This document shows positions 1 through 10,517 of a DNA stretch of 64,000 nucleotides, piece by piece (positions within the stretch are counted from its first letter, which is position 1; the number at the start of each line of letters is the position of its first letter). Under the pieces are notes generated by a model, which was not told the DNA's origin, did not search any database, and was given only the letters and a program-made list of their open reading frames with translations. The position numbers and the translations under genes are program-made. The stretch is from Peribacillus simplex (lineage in GTDB: Bacteria; Bacillota; Bacilli; Bacillales; DSM-1321): assembly GCF_001542915.1 (NCBI RefSeq), contig NZ_LNNH01000019.1, positions 119,991-183,990 on the forward strand, in the 5' to 3' direction.

Positions 1-1648
1 TAGCAAGCTCTTCCCCGCCCCACCTTGCCCCTATATCATGATCACGAATATTATGCTGGAGAAGGTTCGCCACTTGGATCAGAATTTCATCGCCAACCTG
101 ATGACCGTATGTATCATTTATCCTTTTGAAGTTATCGATATCGATCATGATGAATGCTCCCCCTTCATCCTTTTCAAGCGATCTAGACATTTTTTCATCA
201 AGGAATCCCCTGGAATACAGCTGTGTCAGATGATCGGTAATGACCATTTTTTCAAGTTCTTCCCGCAGAATCGAATTGGCCATCGCCATGCTGGAGTGAT
301 GGATGAGGGATTGCAGCAACTTGAACATTTCGAACGAAAAGAAATAGGCCTCCGTATGGAGGATGACGGCGAAGCCCTTGACTTCATCCCCTTTCATCAT
401 CGGTACGGCCATCAGGGAACGATACCGTATCTCTGCTTCCGGGCGATGTACCCTTAGATCACCGATGAAAAGCGATTCCTTCTCACTCCCGAGCCTATCG
501 ATCAGGAATGAGACATAAAGGCCCGCTCCCTCTGAATCAAAGAAATCCGAGCTGCCAGAGAGGATTGCCCCCGCGTCATCCAAATCAAGCGTCAAAAAGC
601 CAACTTGTTCCGCATGAAAGGATGTGATGATCTGCCGCTTCATATATTCCATCGTTTCATCCAGGCGCAGATTGGAATTCAAATGGCGGGATATCTCATT
701 TATTAGCTGCAGGTCCGCAACAAGCCGTTTGGATTGTTGATACAGCTGGGCGTTCTCCAAGGCGCTCCCGGCCGTATTGGCAAGCAATGAGATAAACTCG
801 ATTTCCTGCTTCGGGAAAGTGAGGGTTTTAGGAGCAATGACCTGAAGCACTCCATAGACTCCCTGTTTCCCCTTTAATGGCGCATATAGAATGGATTGAT
901 TTTCGGAAGGCTGATCTTCGAATTCCATATTGCCCGATACATAGGCTTGCAAAGCAGCCACATTATCACTATCATATTCGAGTTCCTTGATCGGCAAGTT
1001 TTCATGGCCGTCATGATCATGCGAAAGTAACAGGAAATACTCGAATGTCGGATACACGGTATGTAAAGTAGCGATGATCTCCCCCAGTACCGCATCCCTG
1101 CTCATGGAAGAATGGAACTTTTCAGTAACCTTGAAAAGTTGTTTATACCGCCTTTCATCGTCCGATATCTTTGAAATGGATAAAGCGGTTTTCAAGATGA
1201 TCGTGAATTCATTAGCAAAGATGGAGCCTTCCTCCAACGTCAGGCTGGAAAGGGCGCTGGCTTCCCGTTCTTTAAATGCCGTCACGCCGATCACCTTCCC
1301 GTTATCCCAAAGGGGGATGACGACATGAATATCCAGGGCTCCCGCTTGCATGCGGACCATTCCATCCCCATCACCAACTTGTTCTCTCCATAATAATTGA
1401 ATATACTCCTGAACAGGGGCTTCCATGATATAGTCGTGAAGGCTTCCAGTCGAGGCTTCTTTATAGAATTGCTGCTTCCACTCATCGAATTTAAAGAACG
1501 TGACCTCTTCCATCTCCAGCAATTCTTTTGTATCCAATAAAAAGGTCTCCAAAAACGTCGCGTCATGAAGTTCACCCTTTCTATTTTGCATATGTTGAAA
1601 GAAGAGCATCCTTAATTGATTTAATATCTGAGCTGTTTTATTCTTCAT
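1..1648 (-). CDS. dgcP: Diguanylate cyclase with GAF domains, DgcP (YtrP)-like, 3' end outside window
   Basis: Makes the second messenger cyclic di-GMP from two GTP. About 549 codons are visible from ATG 1648 and the frame is still open at the left edge. The N-terminal two thirds look like GAF-type sensor modules; a GGDEF domain begins near residue 465 (ITDHLTQLYSR, then FIMIDIDNFKRINDTYGH). The signature loop reads RWGGEELA right at the window edge, so the active-site GGEEL is intact. ATG 1648 is preferred to ATG 1657 because AGGG lies 9 nt upstream of it, but only 1-2 nt from the other. It is divergent from rpsD, as ytrP is in B. subtilis. Family clear; orthology to DgcP inferred from context. 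Confidence 0.88.
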   Translation of the reverse strand, partial: MKNKTAQILNQLRMLFFQHMQNRKGELHDATFLETFLLDTKELLEMEEVTFFKFDEWKQQFYKEASTGSLHDYIMEAPVQEYIQLLWREQVGDGDGMVRMQAGALDIHVVIPLWDNGKVIGVTAFKEREASALSSLTLEEGSIFANEFTIILKTALSISKISDDERRYKQLFKVTEKFHSSMSRDAVLGEIIATLHTVYPTFEYFLLLSHDHDGHENLPIKELEYDSDNVAALQAYVSGNMEFEDQPSENQSILYAPLKGKQGVYGVLQVIAPKTLTFPKQEIEFISLLANTAGSALENAQLYQQSKRLVADLQLINEISRHLNSNLRLDETMEYMKRQIITSFHAEQVGFLTLDLDDAGAILSGSSDFFDSEGAGLYVSFLIDRLGSEKESLFIGDLRVHRPEAEIRYRSLMAVPMMKGDEVKGFAVILHTEAYFFSFEMFKLLQSLIHHSSMAMANSILREELEKMVITDHLTQLYSRGFLDEKMSRSLEKDEGGAFIMIDIDNFKRINDTYGHQVGDEILIQVANLLQHNIRDHDIGARWGGEELA

Positions 1649-1936
1649 CTTTATCATCCCTATATTACAGCCTATTTTTTTAAGAGAACCTGAGATTTCA
1701 TCATATCCGAAAGTTGAATCGATGCAAAGAAACCGGGATCAGACCATGCAAATAACATATAATTAGGGGTCCCAATGAAAAGGGAAAACCACCCATGTAA
1801 TTATGTTTTATACTCATTACTTCATTATAACGCTCACTATGAAAAATTCCTCCCTAATAATAGTATTTTTTAAATATTTTGTCTTTCCATCTTCTTCGGT
1901 TCACTTTCCCGCTTCTTTAATTAATCGCCTATACCC

Positions 1937-1965
1937 TTGACTCATCGAGCAGAATATTATACAAT
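1937..1965 (+). promoter_or_regulatory. Sigma-A promoter for rpsD
   Basis: TTGACT (1937-1942), 17-nt spacer, TACAAT (1960-1965). Transcription would begin near 1972, giving a leader of roughly 185 nt before rpsD. The rest of the 1649-1936 gap shows no gene. Confidence 0.6.
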
Positions 1966-1971
1966 ACTCCT

Positions 1972-2155
1972 TGTGTAAAATATTGCAGCCTATGTGACAG
2001 CTTTTATGTTCTCATTTTGTTCCTCCTTTACAGAGGTGTATCTCGTAACTCTCTGCTGCTAGGGCGAAGGTACATGAAAACAAAATGGTCATGATCGTCC
2101 ATTCACACGGTTTTTATTTTACCAAAATAAAAACATTTAAAGGAGGAGTCATCCT
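1972..2155 (+). promoter_or_regulatory. rpsD leader, probable S4 autoregulatory RNA
   Basis: In Bacillus, S4 represses its own mRNA through a structured leader. Seen here: a long-range pairing CATTTTGTT (2013-2021) with AACAAAATG (2079-2087), a perfect 11-bp hairpin with a 3-nt loop at 2110-2134, and TCCTCCTTTA (2021-2030), an exact complement of TAAAGGAGGA (2138-2147), which contains the rpsD Shine-Dalgarno. The last pairing would hide the ribosome binding site. The leader's position and length fit the known S4 leader; the exact fold is inferred. Confidence 0.65.
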
Positions 2156-2758
2156 ATGGCTCGTTATACTGGCCCAAGCTGGAAACTATCCCGTCGTTTA
2201 GGAATTTCCCTAACAGGTACTGGTAAAGAATTAGAAAAACGCCCTTATGCTCCAGGACAACATGGTCCTAACCAACGTAGAAAAATTTCTGAATACGGAA
2301 TGCAACTACAAGAGAAACAAAAACTTCGTCACATGTACGGAATCACTGAACGTCAATTCCGTTCAATGTTCGACCGTGCTGGCAAAATCAAAGGTGTTCA
2401 TGGTGAAAACTTCATGGTTCTTCTTGAATCACGTCTTGACAACCTAGTTTACCGTCTTGGTTTAGCTCGTACACGTCGTCAAGCACGTCAACTTGTTAAC
2501 CACGGTCACATCATTGTAGACGGACGTCGCGTAGACATCCCATCTTACAAAGTGTCCCTTGGACAAACAATCGCAGTTCGTGAAAAATCACGCAACTTCT
2601 CAATCATCAAAGAATCAGTTGAAGCAACTAACTTCGTACCTGATTTCCTTACTTTCGATGCTGAGAAATTGGAAGGTACTTTCACTCGTTTACCAGAACG
2701 TTCTGAATTGCCTGCTGAAATTAACGAAGCGCTTATCGTTGAGTTCTACTCTCGTTAA
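2156..2758 (+). CDS. rpsD: 30S ribosomal protein S4
   Basis: Primary 16S rRNA-binding protein that nucleates assembly of the small subunit and is its own repressor in Bacillus. 200 aa, the usual length for Bacillus. It starts [19 protein letters not shown] and carries the S4 RNA-binding domain around residues 92-155 ([29 protein letters not shown]). The start has a very strong ribosome site, AAAGGAGGAG, 7 nt upstream. Codon use is that of a highly expressed gene (many GTT, CGT, GAA, ACT), unlike its neighbours. Monocistronic, with its own promoter and terminator. Confidence 0.98.
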   Translation: MARYTGPSWKLSRRLGISLTGTGKELEKRPYAPGQHGPNQRRKISEYGMQLQEKQKLRHMYGITERQFRSMFDRAGKIKGVHGENFMVLLESRLDNLVYRLGLARTRRQARQLVNHGHIIVDGRRVDIPSYKVSLGQTIAVREKSRNFSIIKESVEATNFVPDFLTFDAEKLEGTFTRLPERSELPAEINEALIVEFYSR

Positions 2759-2773
2759 TACTTTGTTAACTTT

Positions 2774-2818
2774 AAAAAACCTAGAAACATTGATTTCAAT
2801 GTTTCTAGGTTTTTTTTC
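2774..2818 (+). terminator. Terminator of rpsD
   Basis: AAAAAACCTAGAAACATTGA pairs with its complement across a short loop and is followed by a run of T. Very strong rho-independent terminator. Confidence 0.93.
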
Positions 2819-2949
2819 TTGTTCTCCTGAATTTTCGTTCTCTTGATATGGAGGACGTTTTTTAGATAGGCTGTTTTTTCGCATAGTTTGTTGCTATAAG
2901 TTATGCGGCGTGGTTGATTTCCGCTCCAATCACCCGTTCTGCACATGCG

Positions 2950-2981
2950 CAGTAAAGCCCGGCTGTCACTCAGCCGGGCTT
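2950..2981 (-). terminator. Terminator of tyrS
   Basis: AAGCCCGGCTG and CAGCCGGGCTT around a 5-nt loop; the T tract on the minus strand is short (TTTACT). It sits 8 nt after the tyrS stop codon. Confidence 0.75.
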
Positions 2982-2989
2982 CCCTACAC

Positions 2990-4555
<1,566 letters not shown>

Positions 4556-4646
4556 ACTTTTATCATACATAAGATTGCTTGTCAACATTACCCTTACAGA
4601 TTCTAGAAAAATAAGAAAGATGACCTTTCGCCTACTTGTTATATGC

Positions 4647-4652
4647 TATAAT
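4647..4652 (+). promoter_or_regulatory. Possible -10 element of the penicillin-binding protein gene
   Basis: TATAAT at 4647-4652, 28 nt before the start codon. No convincing -35 hexamer at the expected distance, so this is tentative. The tyrS and PBP promoters would be divergent. Confidence 0.35.
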
Positions 4653-4679
4653 ATATGTGATTTCAGGGGGTATGATACG

Positions 4680-7600
4680 ATGAATAATAATCAAAAAGAT
4701 AGATTACGGACGGCATGGAAGCAGCTGACCCGTTTTTTCCGAAATGAAAAGACACAAAAAAATGCACGGGTCACCTACCAGGTCTTTTGGAATTTAACGC
4801 TGATCCTCATTATTGTCGGGATTCTAGGATTCTCATTCGCCGGCGGCGTTGGAGCCGGCTATTTCGCTGCCCTCGTCAAAGATGAGCCGGTACGCTCAAA
4901 AGAAGATCTTAAAAAAGACATCTACAATTATGAAGAGACCTCTGAAGTATACTTTGCCAATGAGGTGTATTTGGGCAAGCTTAAGAGCGATCTCGAGCGT
5001 GAAGAAGTGTCAATCGATAAAGTTTCCAAGTATCTTCAAAATGCGGTCATCGCGACAGAAGATGAATATTTTTACGAGCATGACGGGGTTGTCCCGAAGG
5101 CGATCCTGCGTGCCATTTACCAGGAATTCTCCAATGCATCCGTCCAATCGGGAGGAAGCACATTAACGCAGCAGCTCATCAAAAACCAGGTGCTGACAAA
5201 CGAAGTGTCGTTTGATCGGAAGGCAAAAGAAATCCTGCTTGCACTCCGGGTAGAGAAATTCTTTGAAAAAAAAGAGATTTTGGAAACGTACCTAAACGTC
5301 TCCACTTTGGGAAGAAACTCTTCCGGTCGGAACATTGCTGGTGTCGAGTCGGCTGCTGAAGGTATTTTTGGCGTGGAGGCCAAAGACCTGACACTGCCCC
5401 AATCCGCGTTTATCGCCGGATTGCCGCAAAGTCCATTCGGTTACACACCATATACGCAGCAAGGGAAATTGAAAGATAATCAACAGCCTGGCATCAACAG
5501 GATGAAAACCGTTTTAAAACGGATGTACAGTAACGGATACATAACAAAGGACGAGTATGATAAAGCAAAAGCCTACGACATAACCAAAGACTTTATCGGA
5601 AAATCGGAGATGCCATCGGAGAAGTATCCATGGCTCACCTATGAAATTGAAAAACGCTCCATTGAAATCCTCTCTGTCAATCTAGCAAAAGAAGATGGAT
5701 ATGAAGAAAAGGATTTAGAGGATGATGATCTAAAAGCGCAATATGTAGCCCTTGCCGATCGTAAGCTTCGACAAAATGGCTATAAAATTTATACCACCGT
5801 CAACAAAAAGATTTATGACAAAATGCAGGAAGTAACGAAAAACTATCCGAACTTCGGATACGATAAACCGACGCAGGTCGTCGACCCGGATACGAAGGAA
5901 ACGAAAACCGTGAGCCAGCCCGTGGAGGCCGGAGCGATCCTGATCGAGAATAAAACAGGGAAAATCATCAGTTTCGTTGGCGGCCGTGATTTCAAGCGGG
6001 AACAGACGAACCATGCGACCGCATCATTGCGCTCAAACGGTTCAACGATGAAGCCATTGCTTGTATATGGCCCAGGGATCGAGCTAGGCAAGATCTCACC
6101 TGGAAGCGTATCGGCCAACGTGCCGATTTCCATTGGAGCTTGGAGTCCAGGGAACTATGGCGGCGGCAGCTATACGGGCGTATCGACTGCCCGCGAGGCC
6201 CTGAAGAAGTCCTACAATATCCCGGCAGCGCTCTTTTACAAAAAGATAATCAACCTGAGACCTGCTTCGTATTTGGAGAAAATGGGCTTCTCCACCGTGA
6301 CGAAAGGCGATTACTCCAACCTGTCCATGTCATTGGGTGCCATGGACAGGGGTGTAACCGTCGAAGAAAACGTCAATGCGTTTGGCACCTTTGCCAATTC
6401 AGGGGAATTCATCGATGCTTATATGATCGATAAAATCGTTTCGAAGGATGGCAAGGTCATCTATCAGCATAAAGTGAAACCAGTGGATGTTTTTTCCCCA
6501 CAAGCCGCTTACCTGACGCTTGACATGATGCGTGATGTCGTAAACAGCGGGACGGCGGCGTCGGTCAGGAACCGCCTGGCCTTCTCAAGCGATTGGGCCG
6601 GTAAAACCGGTACTTCACAAAATTATTGGGACGCTTGGTTCGTAGCCACCAATCCGAATGTATCGTTTGGGACATGGCTCGGTTATGACAAGCCAAAATC
6701 CTTGCAAGGCAACTATAACGGACTTGAATACAATAAACGGAATATATATTATTGGGCCGATCTGATCAACGCGGCCTACAAAGCCGAACCGAAACTCATC
6801 GATCCCGATAAACGGTTCCAAATGCCTGGCGGAATCGTCAGCCGTTCCTTCTGCGGCGTTTCCGGACTGCTGCCTTCAAGTTCGTGCCAAAAGGCCGGAC
6901 TGGTCAAGTCGGATTTATTCATCGCCAAGTACGCACCATCCAAGGCGGATAATAGTTTCATAGACGGACAATATGTTTCAGTCGGAAGCAAGCGCTACGC
7001 CGCCCTTCCGCAAACACCTGGCGAATTCACGAGCGGCGGGTTCATGCTCAACCCAGATTCGTTTGCAGATATCGGTTTGCAGTATGTGATCGATCCGGGC
7101 GCCATCATTCCTGGCGGCGAGGAAAAGGGGGAAGTCGTCGCTACGAAAGCGAAATTGAATGATAATGGCAAAGCGCCCGCCCCCCTTTCCATCTCCATGA
7201 GCAGCGATAAGATCACTTGGGGGCTTCATCCTGAAGGGGATGTCGTCGGCTATCGTGTCTATAAGGACGGGAAAAAAGTGGCGAGCATCAATGCTGGTGC
7301 AGAGCTTGTTTATAAAGTCGGCTCAGGCGGCTCCTATTACGTAACGGCCGTTGACATAGTCGGGAAAGAATCGTCTCCATCGCAACATGTCGAAAGCGGC
7401 GCTAAAAAGGCAAGCAAAGAAGATTCGACCAAAAATAAAGACGATCGCAAAAAAGATAACATCGCAAACGAAGATAAAAAAACGGAAGCAAAAGAAGAAA
7501 CTCGCACATCAGGTCAAGATAAGGCCAAAGATTCTGATACACAGCAAGAACAAGATAAAAACAAAGATCAGGATCAGGATCAAGACGAAGATGATGCAGA

Positions 7601-7688
7601 TAAAGAGGATACAAAGACCGACAAGAATAAAGACACGGTCAATGATAAAGACAAAGAAACCAACAACGCGGAAGAAGAGGAAGAATGA
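4680..7688 (+). CDS. Class A penicillin-binding protein, PBP1A family
   Basis: Bifunctional peptidoglycan glycosyltransferase/transpeptidase anchored in the membrane. 1002 aa from ATG 4680 (AGGGGG 9 nt upstream); an upstream in-frame extension lacks a ribosome site. One membrane segment lies at residues 38-66. The glycosyltransferase domain shows EDEYFYEHDG (Glu127), GGSTLTQQLIKN and KKEILETYLN. The transpeptidase domain has STMK with nucleophile Ser455, SYN at 511-513 and KTG at 642-644, so all catalytic motifs are present. A fibronectin III-like module (around 838-900) follows, then a tail of about 95 residues almost wholly Lys, Asp, Glu, Gln and Asn. It is inserted between tyrS and acsA, which are closer in B. 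subtilis as I remember it. Confidence 0.95.
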   Translation: MNNNQKDRLRTAWKQLTRFFRNEKTQKNARVTYQVFWNLTLILIIVGILGFSFAGGVGAGYFAALVKDEPVRSKEDLKKDIYNYEETSEVYFANEVYLGKLKSDLEREEVSIDKVSKYLQNAVIATEDEYFYEHDGVVPKAILRAIYQEFSNASVQSGGSTLTQQLIKNQVLTNEVSFDRKAKEILLALRVEKFFEKKEILETYLNVSTLGRNSSGRNIAGVESAAEGIFGVEAKDLTLPQSAFIAGLPQSPFGYTPYTQQGKLKDNQQPGINRMKTVLKRMYSNGYITKDEYDKAKAYDITKDFIGKSEMPSEKYPWLTYEIEKRSIEILSVNLAKEDGYEEKDLEDDDLKAQYVALADRKLRQNGYKIYTTVNKKIYDKMQEVTKNYPNFGYDKPTQVVDPDTKETKTVSQPVEAGAILIENKTGKIISFVGGRDFKREQTNHATASLRSNGSTMKPLLVYGPGIELGKISPGSVSANVPISIGAWSPGNYGGGSYTGVSTAREALKKSYNIPAALFYKKIINLRPASYLEKMGFSTVTKGDYSNLSMSLGAMDRGVTVEENVNAFGTFANSGEFIDAYMIDKIVSKDGKVIYQHKVKPVDVFSPQAAYLTLDMMRDVVNSGTAASVRNRLAFSSDWAGKTGTSQNYWDAWFVATNPNVSFGTWLGYDKPKSLQGNYNGLEYNKRNIYYWADLINAAYKAEPKLIDPDKRFQMPGGIVSRSFCGVSGLLPSSSCQKAGLVKSDLFIAKYAPSKADNSFIDGQYVSVGSKRYAALPQTPGEFTSGGFMLNPDSFADIGLQYVIDPGAIIPGGEEKGEVVATKAKLNDNGKAPAPLSISMSSDKITWGLHPEGDVVGYRVYKDGKKVASINAGAELVYKVGSGGSYYVTAVDIVGKESSPSQHVESGAKKASKEDSTKNKDDRKKDNIANEDKKTEAKEETRTSGQDKAKDSDTQQEQDKNKDQDQDQDEDDADKEDTKTDKNKDTVNDKDKETNNAEEEEE

Positions 7689-7700
7689 TTCTTTTCGTAA

Positions 7701-7737
7701 AACAGGCTGGCGGGATCAAACCGCCAGCCTGTTTTTT
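7701..7737 (+). terminator. Terminator of the penicillin-binding protein gene
   Basis: CAGGCTGGCGG and CCGCCAGCCTG with a 7-nt loop, then TTTTTT, 15 nt after the stop codon. Confidence 0.93.
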
Positions 7738-7752
7738 CCTATCAGACGACAT

Positions 7753-7790
7753 AAAAGGCATCCATGCGCTGAACATGGATGCCTTTTTAC
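7753..7790 (-). terminator. Terminator of acsA
   Basis: AAAAGGCATCCATG and CATGGATGCCTTTTT around a 7-nt loop. T runs on both strands make it usable in either direction; it lies 14 nt past the acsA stop. Confidence 0.88.
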
Positions 7791-7803
7791 ATGTTATTTG
7801 CAA

Positions 7804-9522
7804 TCAATCCTCCATCGATGATAGATCGCCAGTTGGCAAATCCAGTTCCCAGGCTTTTAAGACGCGGCGCATGATTTTACCGCTTCTCGTTTTTGGAAGC
7901 TTGTCCCTGAATTCAATCTCACGCGGCGCGGCATGCGCTGCAAGACCGTTTTTTACAAATTGGCGGATTTCCTCAATCAAGGCATCGTTTGCATCGTATC
8001 CGTCACGAAGGGCGATAAACGCTTTGATGATTTCCCCGCGGACTGGATCGGGCTTCCCGATGACCCCCGCTTCAGCTACGGCCGGATGCTCGACCAGCTT
8101 GCTTTCCACCTCGAACGGCCCCACTCGTTCCCCTGCCGTCATGATGACATCATCGACCCGGCCTTGGAACCAGAAATACCCCTCTTCATCCATATAAGCG
8201 GAATCCCCGGAAACATACCAATCGCCAGGCATGAAGTAAGATTCATATTTTGCTTGATTATTCCAGACAGTCTTCATCATGGAAGGCCAGCCTTTCTTAA
8301 TGGCCAGGTTCCCCATGCGGTGCGGCGGAAGTTCATTGCCTTGATCATCCACTATCGCCGCTTTCACGCCAGGTATCGGTTTTCCCATCGAGCCCGGCTT
8401 GATTTCCAGGCAAGGATAATTGCAGATGACCTGTGCTCCCGTCTCCGTCATCCACCAAGTATCATGGATGCGATGATTGAAAACCTTCATTCCCCAGCGG
8501 ACCACCTCAGGATTCAATGGCTCGCCTACACTCAGGATATGGCGGAGGGAACTCAAATCGAAACGTTTAACGATTTCGTCACCTGCCCCCATCAGCATCC
8601 TGAAGGCAGTCGGTGCACTGTACCAAACCGTGACACCAAAATCCTGCAAGGTTTTGTACCAGGATTCAGGCTTGAATCGCCCGCCTACAATGACATTCGA
8701 GGTTCCTGTAAGCCATGGTCCGAAAATGCCGTAAGACGTCCCTGTCACCCATCCAGGATCGGCTGTGCACCAATACACATCCTCCTCCTGCAGATCCAGG
8801 ACCCATCTTGCCGTTTGGTAATGCTGGACCATCGCATTATGAACGTGAAGCACGCCTTTAGGCTTCCCTGTGGAACCGGATGTATAGTGCAAGATCAATC
8901 CGTCATTCCGATCCACCCATTCAATGTCGAATTTGGTGTCGGCTTCTTTTAGCTTTTTATTGAAGTGATGATACTTTCCCTCTTCTTTTATATTTTCGCC
9001 CACTAGGAAAATATGTTTCAAATGGGGCAATTCATCGACCGGGACGCGCGGCAGAAGTTCCGGGGTCGTAACGAGGACACTTGCTTCACTATCTTCGAGA
9101 CGGTCCCTTACCGCGCCTTCCATGAAGGCCTCGAACAACGGTCCGACCACCGCTCCCGTTTTGATCGCACCCAGCAAGGCAAAGTAAAGCTCCGGGGAGC
9201 GTGGCATGAAGATGAAGACACGATCTCCTTTTTCGACATGGGCAATGTCCTTGAACACATTGGCCGCTTGGTTCGTATAATCCTTCATTTCCTTGAATGT
9301 ATATTTTTCCTTTCTTTTATCGTCTTTATAATAAAGGGCTATTTTGTTTTTTCTGTATGTTTCGGCATGGCGGTCAATGGCTTCATATGCCAGATTCACC
9401 TTACCGGTTTCGGACCAGGAGAATTCCTTTTCCGCCTCGGACCAGTCAAACCCCTTGTATGTTTCATCGTAATTCTTTAGATTGAACTTACCTTCCACTA
9501 CTGGCAACGCTTTCACATTCAT
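7804..9522 (-). CDS. acsA: Acetyl-CoA synthetase (AMP-forming)
   Basis: Converts acetate, ATP and CoA to acetyl-CoA through acetyl-AMP; cytoplasmic. 572 aa, starting MNVKALPVVEGKFNLKNYD, with GGGGGAG 8 nt upstream of ATG 9522; a longer open frame to 9657 has no ribosome site. The adenylate-forming signature YTSGSTGKPKGV lies near residue 225. The C-terminal PKTRSGKIMRRVLK carries the lysine that AcuA acetylates to inactivate the enzyme in B. subtilis. The divergent acuABC genes encode that switch. A cre sits within codons 3-7, so CcpA repression of the adjacent ccpA product on this gene is likely. Confidence 0.97.
   Translation of the reverse strand: MNVKALPVVEGKFNLKNYDETYKGFDWSEAEKEFSWSETGKVNLAYEAIDRHAETYRKNKIALYYKDDKRKEKYTFKEMKDYTNQAANVFKDIAHVEKGDRVFIFMPRSPELYFALLGAIKTGAVVGPLFEAFMEGAVRDRLEDSEASVLVTTPELLPRVPVDELPHLKHIFLVGENIKEEGKYHHFNKKLKEADTKFDIEWVDRNDGLILHYTSGSTGKPKGVLHVHNAMVQHYQTARWVLDLQEEDVYWCTADPGWVTGTSYGIFGPWLTGTSNVIVGGRFKPESWYKTLQDFGVTVWYSAPTAFRMLMGAGDEIVKRFDLSSLRHILSVGEPLNPEVVRWGMKVFNHRIHDTWWMTETGAQVICNYPCLEIKPGSMGKPIPGVKAAIVDDQGNELPPHRMGNLAIKKGWPSMMKTVWNNQAKYESYFMPGDWYVSGDSAYMDEEGYFWFQGRVDDVIMTAGERVGPFEVESKLVEHPAVAEAGVIGKPDPVRGEIIKAFIALRDGYDANDALIEEIRQFVKNGLAAHAAPREIEFRDKLPKTRSGKIMRRVLKAWELDLPTGDLSSMED
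9502..9515. promoter_or_regulatory. cre (CcpA operator) inside the start of acsA
   Basis: On the minus strand TGAAAGCGTTGCCA matches the cre consensus TGWAARCGYTWNCW at 13 of 14 positions. It lies about 37 nt downstream of the predicted acsA start point, where a bound CcpA would act as a roadblock. B. subtilis acsA has, from memory, a cre at a comparable place. Confidence 0.8.
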
Positions 9523-9558
9523 ACGACAAACTCCCCCTTTTTTCGGCTCTATATGCTC

Positions 9559-9587
9559 ATTATAGTATAAAGGAATAATTATCTCAA
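9559..9587 (-). promoter_or_regulatory. Sigma-A promoter of acsA
   Basis: Minus strand: TTGAGA (9587-9582), 17-nt spacer, TATAAT (9564-9559). Leader of about 30 nt to the acsA start. Confidence 0.75.
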
Positions 9588-9731
9588 TTTTTAAAATACT
9601 AACCGTTTCCATAATAGGGAAAATGAATGGTTGATAAAGCATCGAATTCGCCTGCACTATATTGTTATCGGGAAGACAGGTATAATGATGCTAACAGGAA
9701 AATGTGCTGTGACAAAAGATTGATATTCGCC

Positions 9732-9761
9732 TTGAACTTTCTGAATTAAGCTATGTATAAT
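9732..9761 (+). promoter_or_regulatory. Sigma-A promoter of acuABC
   Basis: TTGAAC (9732-9737), 18-nt spacer, TATAAT (9756-9761). About 90 nt of leader before acuA. Between this and the acsA promoter no further gene is seen. Confidence 0.65.
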
Positions 9762-9858
9762 TTAAGGTATACTTCCATTTGCTCGGTTTTCAAGCAGCAC
9801 GCCTTATCCTTCGCAAACGAAGAGTATAAGAGTACTATTTTACAAGGATGGTGAAAGA

Positions 9859-10491
9859 ATGGAATATAACAAGACCTTTTATGCCAAGGAACTGCAGACA
9901 TTAAATGGAACCCTCATCATCGAGGGGCCATTGGATGGGGAACGGATGTCGGCTTATGAGTTTCATGAAGACTTGGTCGCCTTTCGTCCGCCTGCTTTGC
10001 AGCATAAAGCGTTAATAGAGATTGCAGACTTGCCTGAAGGCAGGATCTTCATCGCACGTAAACAAGAAACCATCGTTGGTTATGTAACCTATTTATATCC
10101 GGATCCGTTGGAACGATGGTCGGAAATCGAGATGAAGGACCTGATTGAGCTAGGGGCAATCGAGGTCATCCCTGAATACCGGGGTGCCTCCGTCGGAAAG
10201 AACTTGATCCGCCTTTCGATGGAAGACGATTCGGTGGAAGACTTCATCATCATCACGACTGAATACTATTGGCACTGGGACTTAAAAGGCACTGGCCTTA
10301 ATATTTGGGAGTACCGCAAGATCATGGAAAAAATGATGAGCGCCGGGGGCCTGGTTTACTTTGCAACGGATGATCCGGAAATCAGTTCCCACCCAGCGAA
10401 CTGCTTGATGGCCCGCATTGGCAAGAGGGTGCCGCCGGAATCCATCGAGAAATTCGACCAGCTGCGTTTTATGAATCGGTTCATGTATTAA
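9859..10491 (+). CDS. acuA: Acetoin/acetate utilisation protein AcuA, GNAT acetyltransferase
   Basis: Acetylates the active-site lysine of AcsA and shuts the enzyme off when acetyl-CoA is plentiful. 210 aa, the length known for B. subtilis AcuA. A GNAT-type core is visible around residues 55-130 (GRIFIARKQETIVGYVTYLYP, then LGAIEVIPEYRGASVGKNLI, with the RGxxxGKxL acetyl-CoA loop). First gene of acuABC, 26 nt before acuB, and divergent from its target acsA. ATG 9859 is used, with a purine-rich GGTGAAAGA just before it. Confidence 0.95.
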   Translation: MEYNKTFYAKELQTLNGTLIIEGPLDGERMSAYEFHEDLVAFRPPALQHKALIEIADLPEGRIFIARKQETIVGYVTYLYPDPLERWSEIEMKDLIELGAIEVIPEYRGASVGKNLIRLSMEDDSVEDFIIITTEYYWHWDLKGTGLNIWEYRKIMEKMMSAGGLVYFATDDPEISSHPANCLMARIGKRVPPESIEKFDQLRFMNRFMY

Positions 10492-10517
10492 AGAGGTGAA
10501 ATGGAGGAGGAAGGAAC

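Noticed and set aside
7387..7821. 144-codon Lys-rich open frame overlapping the PBP tail
   Set aside because: It is the other-frame reading of the simple-repeat acidic/basic tail; no ribosome site and it runs through the terminator.
7933..8952. 339-codon plus-strand open frame inside acsA
   Set aside because: Antisense of a well-conserved gene; no start signal or recognisable domain. Long antisense frames are common opposite GC-richer coding DNA.
9641..9680. Second cre between acsA and acuA
   Set aside because: TGTTATCGGGAAGACA keeps the TG and CG core but the right half has the wrong length; not convincing.
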